A stretch of DNA of 37,124 bases from an uncultured Oscillospiraceae bacterium (lineage in GTDB: Bacteria > Bacillota > Clostridia > Oscillospirales > Ruminococcaceae): assembly GCA_910579175.1 (NCBI GenBank), contig CAJTTB010000025.1:1-37124 (forward strand), read 5' to 3'. The position numbers were made by a program, and so were the translations under genes. Positions 24,442 to 31,553 of this stretch are shown here, piece after piece (within the stretch, counting starts at the first letter, position 1; the number at the start of each line of letters is the position of its first letter). The notes under the pieces were generated by a model. The model searched no databases. It was not told the origin of the DNA and saw only the letters and a program-made list of their open reading frames with translations.

Positions 24442-25194
24442 TTACTGACTCTTCACTTGCAATACCGCATCGGTCAATTGTTTCATCTTAGGGTGTTTTG
24501 GAGCCAAAAATAATTGTTTTGTATCTCCCTGTTCTATGATTTTTCCGTTTTCTATCACTGCCATCCGATGACACAATCGCTTTACCACAGTCAGGTCATG
24601 AGAAATCAATAAAATAGAGAGTTGTCTTTCTCGCAACAACTTTTCAAATAGGCGCATTAATTGTGCTTGAATGGTGCTATCTTGGGCAGAAATCGGCTCA
24701 TCTGCCACAAGAAGTTCCGGATTTAACACCAATGCACGCGCAATACAGACTCGTTGTTGCTGTCCTCCAGAAAGCTGTGAAGCATAGCGAAATAGATAAC
24801 TTTGATTGAGTTCTACCAGTTCCAACAATTCTTTTGCCCTTTTTAATTGCTGTTTGGAATTGCCTTGACGGGCAATCTTCATCGGTTCGCAAATGATCTG
24901 TGCAATTGTCATTTTGGGATTTAGTACAGCGGCAGGATGTTGAAAAATCATCTGTTTTTCGGTTCCATAAAATAAAACTTTTCCCGAATCAGGTGAGATA
25001 ATATTCATAATACACTGTGCTAGGGTAGATTTCCCCGATCCAGACGTTCCAATCAAACCAAAGATTTCACCCCGATAAATTTGCATTGAAATATCCTGCA
25101 ATGCGTGAATGGGTCTAACCTGTTTTTGTGTAAAAAAAGACTTTATCCAAAAGGTCTTATTGAGATTTTCAATTTCTAAAAGAAGTGGTTCCAT
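24442..25194 (-). CDS. ABC transporter ATPase, OppF/NikE type
   Basis: A 250-residue ATPase subunit of an oligopeptide/nickel-type importer; it powers uptake together with the OppD-like partner. Walker A is GTSGSGKS (about 50-57), the signature is LSGGQQQRVCIARAL, Walker B is LLVADEPISAQD, and the switch histidine is in LLISHDL. The typical OppF C-terminal extension for peptide carriers is short here, closer to NikE. It is the last gene of the operon, 7 bp after the OppD-like gene. The ATG follows AGGTG. Confidence 0.9.
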   Translation of the reverse strand: MEPLLLEIENLNKTFWIKSFFTQKQVRPIHALQDISMQIYRGEIFGLIGTSGSGKSTLAQCIMNIISPDSGKVLFYGTEKQMIFQHPAAVLNPKMTIAQIICEPMKIARQGNSKQQLKRAKELLELVELNQSYLFRYASQLSGGQQQRVCIARALVLNPELLVADEPISAQDSTIQAQLMRLFEKLLRERQLSILLISHDLTVVKRLCHRMAVIENGKIIEQGDTKQLFLAPKHPKMKQLTDAVLQVKSQ

Positions 25195-25201
25195 CGTACA
25201 C

Positions 25202-26179
25202 CTATTCTATCGAAATAATTGGAGAGGATACCTTTGGCGCATCTGGGTGCAACAGCCAAGTGGCTGCATAATGGGTATCACTCAACTGAAAAAAAGGAGG
25301 TTCTTTTTCAAAGTCAATGCGCAACGCATAGGGATTATAAGGCGCGAAAGCATCTCCTTTGGAGATCATGTCATTGTGATAAGATATGGGATAAGAAGAA
25401 TTGACATTTGGCAAGCAGGACAGCAATAACCATGTATATGGATGACAGGCATGATATAGAATTTCTGAAGTGGTTCCTATCTCCACAATTTTCCCTGCAT
25501 ACATCACTGCAATTCGGTCAGCCATTTGAGAAACAATCCCCAGATGATGGGAAATCAACAAGACAGAACACCCATGTTGTTTTTTTACATTCTGTATCAA
25601 CTCTAAAATTTGTTTTTGAGTCACCGTGTCCAATGCTGTAGTGGGTTCATCTGCAATAAATAGGTGAGGATTTGTCATCAAAGCAGCTGCAATTGCAATC
25701 CGTTGCAACATACCACCAGAAAATTCATAAGGATATTGTATTGCACATTCACTTTTTAATCCTACCTGTTCCAACAATGCAAAGACAAGCTGCTTTGCCT
25801 GAACTGGACTTATCTTTTGATGAACCCTGATTGTTTCTACCAACTGTTTTCCCACTGGTATGGTTGGATTTAAAGCACTCGCTGGATTTTGAAAAATCAT
25901 TGCAATCTCTTTGCCTCGAATCTGGGTCAATTGTTTTTCGGATAATGTAAGTAAATTTTTTCCCTGATATTGAATTTCTCCACTGCAACGACAATGTTGA
26001 TGGGGAAGAAGGTTTAAAATGCTCTTACACAATACCGACTTTCCACAACCACTTTCTCCAACAATGGCTAAAGTTTCCCCTTCAAATAAACGCAAAGAAA
26101 GATTTTTAACCGCTTGTATCACCTGATTTTGTGTTTGAAATTCAATAGAAAGTTGTTTTATATCCAATATCGCACACAT
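25202..26179 (-). CDS. ABC transporter ATPase, OppD/NikD type
   Basis: A 325-residue ATPase subunit. Walker A is GESGCGKS (about 38-45), the signature FSGGMLQRIAIAAALM, Walker B LFIADEPTTALD and the switch LLISHHLG. The C-terminal region after about residue 235 (GTTSEILYHACHPYTWLLLSCLPNVN) is the oligopeptide/dipeptide C-terminal domain seen in OppD, DppD and NikD. It lies 18 bp downstream of the binding-protein gene and is preceded by GAAGGGAA. With its neighbours it forms a standard five-gene importer. Confidence 0.92.
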   Translation of the reverse strand: MCAILDIKQLSIEFQTQNQVIQAVKNLSLRLFEGETLAIVGESGCGKSVLCKSILNLLPHQHCRCSGEIQYQGKNLLTLSEKQLTQIRGKEIAMIFQNPASALNPTIPVGKQLVETIRVHQKISPVQAKQLVFALLEQVGLKSECAIQYPYEFSGGMLQRIAIAAALMTNPHLFIADEPTTALDTVTQKQILELIQNVKKQHGCSVLLISHHLGIVSQMADRIAVMYAGKIVEIGTTSEILYHACHPYTWLLLSCLPNVNSSYPISYHNDMISKGDAFAPYNPYALRIDFEKEPPFFQLSDTHYAATWLLHPDAPKVSSPIISIE

Positions 26180-26197
26180 ATTGATAGTTCCCTTCTG

Positions 26198-27769
26198 TTA
26201 TGCTGCATTGTCTTGGAGTGTCCAATCACAGATGTTCCAAAAGATACCTACCCCATGATGACCCAATACAGTATCGGTGGTAATACCCTGTATATTGGGC
26301 TTCCCTGCATAAATTGCATTGGCATAAGCAATAAAGGTAAAGGGTGGATCTTGTGCCAATTCCTGTTGGAACTGTCGGTAGTATTCCAGTCTTTCAGCAT
26401 CTATATCGGTCTCCCTTGCCTTTTGCAACAATTCATCTACTTTTTGATTCGAATACTGATTGTAATTGGCTCCTTTTTGGGTTCCAAATACTTTATAGGT
26501 ATGGTCATCTGGATCAAAAGGGCTTCCCCAACCAATCAAATAGGTCTCTTGATGTTCCCAGTCAATTTCCGCCTGAACCTTTACCGTTACATCTGCACCA
26601 ATTTCACGCAATTGCTGTGCACAGATGGTTGCCATATCAATCCGAACCTGATCGCCTTCTAAACAGTTGATGGCAAATTGGAGCTTTTGTCCATTTTTCT
26701 CATAAATGCCCTCTGTGTTGTATTTCCACCCATTGCGCTCCAACTGTTCTTTTGCCATCTCAGGCTGATATTCATATCGCTCAATATCGGGATTATGATA
26801 AATTCCCATCTGTAAAGGGGAATAAGCAACCTCACCATTGCCCAACAACACACTGTCAACAATCGCCTGTCGGTCAATCGCATAACTCAATGCTGCTGGC
26901 AATTCTCGATTATCTGCAAATAATGGACAATTAAAATTGTATAAAATACCGCGATAATCTGCGGTTTTCAGATTGTAAACCACAAAATCATCGCCCAAAT
27001 TTTGTGCATCTTGTGGTGTAATCTGTGCCAAATCCAGTTCTCCAGATTTTAATTGTATTGCTCTTGTCTTTTCATCTGGCACAATTTTAAAGATAATCCG
27101 CTCAATTTCAGGCTTCTTACCATAATAATCTTCATTGCGTTGTAAAGTAATGCTCTGTCCTAGATTCCATTCCACCAATTGATAAGGTCCTGTTCCAATC
27201 GGTTTCTGATTAAATTCGTCTGTTGCCAAGTCTTTTCCATCTAACAAATGTTTTGGCAAAATGCCAATTGTCAAATAATCCAACATCGCTACATTGGGCG
27301 CTTTCATCATAATCGAAATCGTGTGTTTGTCAATTACCTCAATGTCTGTAATATCTTCATAATTAGAAGCAATCTCCGAATGATTATCTGGATCCATAAT
27401 CGCTTCTAATGTAAATTTTACATCTTCTGCTGAAAATTCTGTTCCATCATGCCATAACACATCTTGCCTTAAATAAAAGGTATACTGATGTTGTTCTTCA
27501 TCATAATCCCAATGATCTGCCAAAGCAGGTATGATATTGTTTTTTTGATCATGTGCAGTCAACCCCGAGAAAATCAATAAATTGATTTCACCATGTTCAT
27601 AAAGTGCTGGATTGATCTGTGTATCACTCCCACTACCATAAATCAGCGTGTTTTTTTCTGTAGATACAAAGCTGTTCCCGCAACCTGTCCATAATAGCAT
27701 GATACCAAAGCATACTATAATTATCATCACAAGCTTCCTCTTGATAGACATTACCATAATTTGCTGCAT
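26198..27769 (-). CDS. Substrate-binding lipoprotein of a nickel/peptide-type ABC importer
   Basis: A 523-residue family-5 extracellular solute-binding protein. A signal peptide ends in the lipobox LLWTGC, with Cys30 the lipidated residue, so it is tethered outside the cytoplasmic membrane. Family marks are LADHWDYDEEQHQYTFYLRQDVLWHDGTEFSAEDVKFTLEA and GTGPYQLVEW. The C-terminal part includes TDTVLGHHGVGIFWNICDW; this His-His segment recalls Ni-binding members of the family, but which residues bind metal is not known to me. Next to the lar operon a nickel, or nickel-chelate, substrate is the best guess; a peptide substrate remains possible. It overlaps the upstream permease gene by 19 bp and its ATG follows AAAGGAATC. 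Confidence 0.85.
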   Translation of the reverse strand: MQQIMVMSIKRKLVMIIIVCFGIMLLWTGCGNSFVSTEKNTLIYGSGSDTQINPALYEHGEINLLIFSGLTAHDQKNNIIPALADHWDYDEEQHQYTFYLRQDVLWHDGTEFSAEDVKFTLEAIMDPDNHSEIASNYEDITDIEVIDKHTISIMMKAPNVAMLDYLTIGILPKHLLDGKDLATDEFNQKPIGTGPYQLVEWNLGQSITLQRNEDYYGKKPEIERIIFKIVPDEKTRAIQLKSGELDLAQITPQDAQNLGDDFVVYNLKTADYRGILYNFNCPLFADNRELPAALSYAIDRQAIVDSVLLGNGEVAYSPLQMGIYHNPDIERYEYQPEMAKEQLERNGWKYNTEGIYEKNGQKLQFAINCLEGDQVRIDMATICAQQLREIGADVTVKVQAEIDWEHQETYLIGWGSPFDPDDHTYKVFGTQKGANYNQYSNQKVDELLQKARETDIDAERLEYYRQFQQELAQDPPFTFIAYANAIYAGKPNIQGITTDTVLGHHGVGIFWNICDWTLQDNAA

Positions 27770-28638
27770 GTTTGATTCCTTTCTCTTCTAATATGATTTG
27801 CAATTTGTGTAATACAAATAATTGTTATTACCAAAAATATTCCTGGAATGACAATCAGCCACCATTGGTTAGACAACAATGCCTTATCTGCCTGAGCCAG
27901 AATGCTTCCCCAAGAAATACTTTCCACTGGCAGTCCAATTCCCAAAAAACTCAACGTTGCTTCGGTGGTTATTGCAGAACTCACACTTGTCACCAACATA
28001 AACATGATGGAGGGAAATAAGTTTGGGAGAATGTGATATTTGAGAACATGAAAAAAGTTTGCGTGCATTGTCTTTGCCGCAACCATATAGCCAGCATATT
28101 TTATTTTTTGTACTTCATCGCGCACCATCTTCGCCATACCCATCCAACTACAACATCCGATAACCACAGCAATGGTAATTGGATTGGCTTGATTGACAAT
28201 TGCCTGTAAAAAAATAATCAATAAAATAGACGGTATACTCAGTGCCAATTCAATGGCTCTCATCAAGAAATCATCTATCCACTTAACGGCAAAAGCGCTC
28301 ATGGTACCATATAGCAACGCAATTGTACCCGAAATTCCAGCAGCCAATAAACCAATCAAAATAGAGACTCTACCCCCATACCAAATCATAGAAAAAACAT
28401 CTCGCCCCAGCGTATCTGTACCAAAATAAAAATCACCATTTGGTGGTTGGGCAACTGCCTGTAAATTTAACTGTGTTGGATTGCGATTTACAATCAGTGG
28501 AATAAATACACAACCGCATAAAATGATACCCAGCAATATCATGGAACTATAGGGGTATTGTCTTGTCGGTTTTGTCATCTGTAATGGCGTAATATCCTGT
28601 TTTACTGTCTCTACAAATTCAAATAGGTGATTTTGCAT
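27751..28638 (-). CDS. ABC transporter permease, OppC/NikC type
   Basis: A 295-residue inner-membrane permease with about six membrane segments. The motif GTDTLGRDVFSMIWYGGRVSILIGL (about 74-98) is the classical OppC/DppC/NikC N-terminal signature, and the cytoplasmic coupling loop is around AAKTMHANFFHVLKYHILPN (EAA-type). The start overlaps the end of the OppB-like gene by 20 bp and follows AAAGGAG; the end overlaps the binding-protein gene by 19 bp. Such overlaps imply tightly coupled expression. Confidence 0.92.
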   Translation of the reverse strand: MQNHLFEFVETVKQDITPLQMTKPTRQYPYSSMILLGIILCGCVFIPLIVNRNPTQLNLQAVAQPPNGDFYFGTDTLGRDVFSMIWYGGRVSILIGLLAAGISGTIALLYGTMSAFAVKWIDDFLMRAIELALSIPSILLIIFLQAIVNQANPITIAVVIGCCSWMGMAKMVRDEVQKIKYAGYMVAAKTMHANFFHVLKYHILPNLFPSIMFMLVTSVSSAITTEATLSFLGIGLPVESISWGSILAQADKALLSNQWWLIVIPGIFLVITIICITQIANHIRRERNQTCSKLW

Positions 28639-29611
28639 TCATTCGAGACTCCTTTCTGGTCTGAGGATTTAGCCAAATAGAAAGTAGTTGCGACAACATA
28701 CTGGAACACAATACAAAAAACCCAGTGATACAGCAAAGTAACATCAATAGATTATAATCATGATATTTCGCACTTTCAAAACAGAGCTTACCCAGCCCGG
28801 GATAAGAAAAAACCTGCTCTACAATATAAGTCCCCCCTATGATGTGGGGAATCGAAATCACCATCATACTAAAATAGGAAGGAAGCATATTTCTCAAACA
28901 GTGTTTCCAGACAATTTGATGGGAGGTCAATCCCTTTGCGCGACAAAATAATACATAATCTTGTTGAAATTCCTCCAAGAACAGATTGCGCACAAAATAG
29001 GCATAATACCAAAGGTGTCCCAGTATCAAGACGGTTAAAGGAAGTATCAAATGGTTGATTCGACTGATCAGACTGCCGGATTGTCCAACCCCATATGCTC
29101 CAAAAGATGGCAACACCGAAAGATTCACGCTAAATATCAAGATCAAGATTAGAGCAATCCAAAAAGAAGGGATACAACTAAGTGCTGTACCAATGTTACA
29201 GATGATTTTATCATACCAACTATCTTCCCGCACTGCACAGGATACTCCCAGCAACAGTGCCAATAAAAATGTTAACAGATAAGAAGACAAGCCCAAAATT
29301 AAGGTATTGACCCAATGATTTTTTACTACCACAGAGACACTTTGCTTATACTGAAAAGAAATGCCAAAATTCCCCTTTATTGCATTTTGCAGCCAAATTT
29401 GATATTGCCGATAAATTGGTTGATTTAATCCCAATTGCTCCTTTACCTGTATTTTTTGCTCGGTGGTCATTCGCTCTACTTGATCCCCATAATAAGACCG
29501 CAATGGGTCACCCGGTGCCAATCTAGAGATATAAAAGACCACAAAGGATAATAACAATAACATCCCTATCAACTGAACTATCTTTTTACAAATGGTCCAG
29601 AATAATTGCAA
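28619..29611 (-). CDS. ABC transporter permease, OppB/NikB type
   Basis: A 330-residue inner-membrane permease and the first gene of the importer operon. The N-terminal signature LLLLSFVVFYISRLAPGDPL, the phrase QYQIWLQNAIKGNFGISF, and the coupling loop with GGTYIVEQVFSYPGLG identify the OppB/DppB/NikB family. Translation starts at a TTG (29611): AGGGGGG lies 7 bases before it and no ATG or GTG fits better. A rare start after a structured leader of about 200 nt suggests that expression is kept low or regulated. Confidence 0.9.
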   Translation of the reverse strand: MQLFWTICKKIVQLIGMLLLLSFVVFYISRLAPGDPLRSYYGDQVERMTTEQKIQVKEQLGLNQPIYRQYQIWLQNAIKGNFGISFQYKQSVSVVVKNHWVNTLILGLSSYLLTFLLALLLGVSCAVREDSWYDKIICNIGTALSCIPSFWIALILILIFSVNLSVLPSFGAYGVGQSGSLISRINHLILPLTVLILGHLWYYAYFVRNLFLEEFQQDYVLFCRAKGLTSHQIVWKHCLRNMLPSYFSMMVISIPHIIGGTYIVEQVFSYPGLGKLCFESAKYHDYNLLMLLCCITGFFVLCSSMLSQLLSIWLNPQTRKESRMNAKSPI

Positions 29612-29643
29612 ATTTGTTCCCCCCTATCATTCACACAAAATAA

Positions 29644-29686
29644 AAATCATGAGATACAACCGTTTTTGGATGGATCTTCATGATTT
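29644..29686 (-). terminator. Second terminator-like hairpin in the importer leader
   Basis: In minus-strand RNA the arms at 29686-29674 (AAATCATGAAGAT) and 29655-29644 (ATCTCATGATTT) pair over 12 positions with one bulged A and an 18-nt loop. The U-rich tail TTTATTTTG follows, then the AGGGGGG ribosome site and TTG start. It can therefore act as attenuator or fold near the ribosome site. The 5' arm contains the TCATGAAGA core shared with the two start-site hairpins. Confidence 0.65.
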
Positions 29687-29732
29687 CCGTTTTTTACTCT
29701 ATTCATTTTATCAAAAAATAAGACACCAAAAA

Positions 29733-29758
29733 TACCACAATATTATGATATTGCGGTA
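29733..29758 (-). terminator. First terminator-like hairpin in the importer leader
   Basis: A 26-bp near-perfect palindrome. In minus-strand RNA, arms ACCGCAATAT and ATATTGTGGT pair (one G-U) around a 4-nt CATA loop, followed by ATTTTTGG and, a little later, TTATTTTTTG. It lies about 50 nt after the predicted transcript start and 120 nt before the gene, the layout of an attenuator. As DNA it could equally be a dimeric repressor site. Confidence 0.65.
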
Positions 29759-29772
29759 AGAATTATCAAATT

Positions 29773-29807
29773 AGAACGCTTCTGGTTCTTTTTTGTCTTC
29801 ATGACAA
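29773..29807 (-). ncRNA. Start-site hairpins of the importer leader RNA
   Basis: Two small hairpins at the 5' end of the predicted importer transcript. The first is TTGTC-ATGAA-GACAA (29807-29793), within a few bases of the predicted start. The second is AGAAC-(7 nt)-GTTCT (29789-29773). The first has the same loop and same closing TC/GA pairs as the hairpin at the start of the lar transcript. This is a candidate cis-regulatory RNA of no class I recognise. Confidence 0.5.
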
Positions 29808-29815
29808 TTTTTATT

Positions 29816-29845
29816 ATCATAGCATACACACTGAAACATTGTCAA
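29816..29845 (-). promoter_or_regulatory. Promoter of the ABC importer operon
   Basis: Minus strand: TTGACA (29845-29840), 18-bp spacer, TATGAT (29821-29816), with TGC before the -10 (extended -10). Predicted transcript start near 29809, giving a leader of about 200 nt before the TTG at 29611. It is divergent from the lar promoter 60 bp away. Confidence 0.75.
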
Positions 29846-29905
29846 CGATTTTCCTCTTTTATCAAATAATTTTTGAATCAACAACTTATTTTTTAAGATT
29901 TTTAG

Positions 29906-29934
29906 TTGACAGAATACACCTTATCTTGTAAACT
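29906..29934 (+). promoter_or_regulatory. Promoter of the lar operon
   Basis: A perfect TTGACA (29906-29911), 17-bp spacer, TAAACT (29929-29934). Predicted start near 29941. About 78 nt of structured leader precede the larE TTG. Confidence 0.75.
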
Positions 29935-29947
29935 AACATTATTGGAA

Positions 29948-29993
29948 AGTTCATGAAGAACTGGGAAGGTTTACGATGATTGTAGACCTTCCC
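29948..29993 (+). ncRNA. Structured leader of the lar operon
   Basis: Two abutting hairpins. The first is AGTTC-ATGAA-GAACT (29948-29962), just after the predicted transcript start. The second has arms 29963-29974 and 29982-29993 (GGGAAGGTTTAC with GTAGACCTTCCC, one G-U) around a 7-nt loop, followed by TGTTTCATT and then AAGGAG. The second hairpin could be a weak terminator. The first shares its loop and closing pairs with the importer leader. Confidence 0.55.
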
Positions 29994-30018
29994 TGTTTCA
30001 TTAAGGAGATGTTTTTAT

Positions 30019-30762
30019 TTGACATTAGAACAATTTTTTATCAATCATCCCAAAGCTGCACTTGCGTTTTCTGGCGGTGTAGATTCTGCTTACTTATTAT
30101 ATGCTGCAAAACAATATCGTTGTAATATTCATGCCTATTTTATAAAATCCCCCTTTCAACCAGAATTTGAATATGAGGATGCTCGGCGTTTGGCAGAAGA
30201 ATTGGAAGTTCCATTTACAGTTATTCCTTATGATATCTTACAACATCCACAGGTTGTTGAAAATAATTTACAAAGATGTTATTACTGTAAACAGGTGTTG
30301 TTTTCCAAACTGCTAGAGATTGCCCAACAAGATGGTTTTTCCTTATTGCTAGATGGTACCAATGCTTCAGATTCGATGGATGACCGACCGGGTATGCGTG
30401 CCTTACAGGAATTGCAAGTGCGTTCTCCTCTACGGGAATGTGGTTTGACAAAGGATATGATCCGTGCACTTAGCAAACATGCTGGACTATTTACCTTTGA
30501 TAAACCCTCCTATGCCTGTCTTGCCACTAGAATTCCAACTGGAACTTCCATTTGCCAACAGCAATTGACTGCAATCGAACAATCAGAACAAAAACTATTT
30601 GAATTGGGTTTTCGTGACTTTCGCGTGCGCATTTTCCACAATACTGCAAGACTACAATTTACAGAATCACAAATTGTAACTGCCGTTGAAAAACGCCATG
30701 AAATCAAGCAGGCACTACAACCTTATTTTGAAGATATTTTATTAGATTTTAAAACAAGATAG
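30019..30762 (+). CDS. larE: LarE, ATP-dependent sulfur transferase for the nickel-pincer cofactor
   Basis: Adenylates pyridinium-3,5-biscarboxylate mononucleotide and converts its carboxylates to thiocarboxylates, an intermediate step of nickel-pincer nucleotide synthesis. 247 residues. The PP-loop SGGVDS is at residues 18-23. Cysteines at 87 and 90 (RCYYCK), 141, 167 (YACLATRIPTG) and 179 are visible. Cys167 is in the region of the sacrificial cysteine known from Lactobacillus plantarum LarE; some other LarE proteins use an Fe-S cluster instead, and I cannot decide which applies. Translation starts at TTG 30019, placed 10 bases after AAGGAG; the ATG at 30009 is out of frame. larB follows after 11 bp. 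Confidence 0.93.
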   Translation: MTLEQFFINHPKAALAFSGGVDSAYLLYAAKQYRCNIHAYFIKSPFQPEFEYEDARRLAEELEVPFTVIPYDILQHPQVVENNLQRCYYCKQVLFSKLLEIAQQDGFSLLLDGTNASDSMDDRPGMRALQELQVRSPLRECGLTKDMIRALSKHAGLFTFDKPSYACLATRIPTGTSICQQQLTAIEQSEQKLFELGFRDFRVRIFHNTARLQFTESQIVTAVEKRHEIKQALQPYFEDILLDFKTR

Positions 30763-30773
30763 GAGAATATCAT

Positions 30774-31526
30774 ATGGAGAAAGAACATTTGTTAAAACTA
30801 CTCTATCAAGTTCAAAGTGGCGACCTTTCCCCTGAAAAAGCGGTGTTGCAATTAAAACAACAACCCTTTACCGATTTAGGATATGCAAAGATTGACGGTC
30901 ATAGAGAATTGCGTCAAGGCATTCCAGAGGTAATCTTTGGAAGCGGAAAAACTCCAGAGCAAATCATTGGTATTATCAGACATATGAAACAAAAGGGTTG
31001 TAACAATATTTTAATTACACGACTTTCTCAAGAAAAAGCAGAACAGATCCAACAGGAGATTGAACTCCATTATGACCCTGTCTCTAAAATTGGTATCTCT
31101 GGGCAGAAGGGAAACATCACTGCTTCTGGATATATTGTAGTTGCCACTGGAGGAACCAGCGACATTCCTGTGGCAGAAGAAGCCGCCATCACTGCTGAGG
31201 TATTGGGAAATTCAGTAAAACGACTTTACGATGTGGGTGTTGCCGGGCTTCACCGGTTATTATCTCACCTAGATCTATTGATGGAAGCCAAAGTCATTGT
31301 AGCAGTTGCTGGCATGGAAGGTGCTTTGTCAAGTGTGATTGGAGGGCTTGTGGATTGTCCAGTTATCGCTGTACCAACCAGTATCGGTTATGGAACCAAC
31401 TTCGGCGGATTGTCTGCACTACTATCCATGCTAAACTCCTGTGCAAGTGGTGTCAGTGTAGTCAATATTGACAATGGATTTGGTGCCGGTTATCTAGCCA
31501 GTATGATCAACCACATTGGAAATTGA
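30774..31526 (+). CDS. larB: LarB, nickel-pincer cofactor carboxylase/hydrolase
   Basis: Carboxylates the pyridinium ring of nicotinic acid adenine dinucleotide and hydrolyses its phosphoanhydride, the first step of cofactor synthesis. 250 residues with a C-terminal PurE-like (AIR carboxylase) half: ATGGTSDIPVAEEAAITAEVLG (about 122-143), VAVAGMEGALSSVIGGLVDCPVIAVPTSIGYG and the closing NIDNGFGAGYLAS. The N-terminal third (LLKLLYQVQSGDLSPEKAVLQL and GHRELRQGIPEVIFGSGKTPEQI) is typical of LarB. The ATG follows AGGAG. larC follows after 27 bp. Confidence 0.94.
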   Translation: MEKEHLLKLLYQVQSGDLSPEKAVLQLKQQPFTDLGYAKIDGHRELRQGIPEVIFGSGKTPEQIIGIIRHMKQKGCNNILITRLSQEKAEQIQQEIELHYDPVSKIGISGQKGNITASGYIVVATGGTSDIPVAEEAAITAEVLGNSVKRLYDVGVAGLHRLLSHLDLLMEAKVIVAVAGMEGALSSVIGGLVDCPVIAVPTSIGYGTNFGGLSALLSMLNSCASGVSVVNIDNGFGAGYLASMINHIGN

Positions 31527-31553
31527 TATAAAAGAAAGGAATTTGCTAGTAAA

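Noticed and set aside
29773..29795. Plus-strand hairpin AGAAC-GTTCT followed by a T-run as a terminator
   Set aside because: The stem is only 5 bp and no plus-strand gene lies upstream of it; it is better read as part of the minus-strand leader.
29941..30018. A NiCo or other known riboswitch before larE
   Set aside because: The leader is under 80 nt with two simple hairpins and lacks the conserved multi-helix junction sequences I remember for that class.
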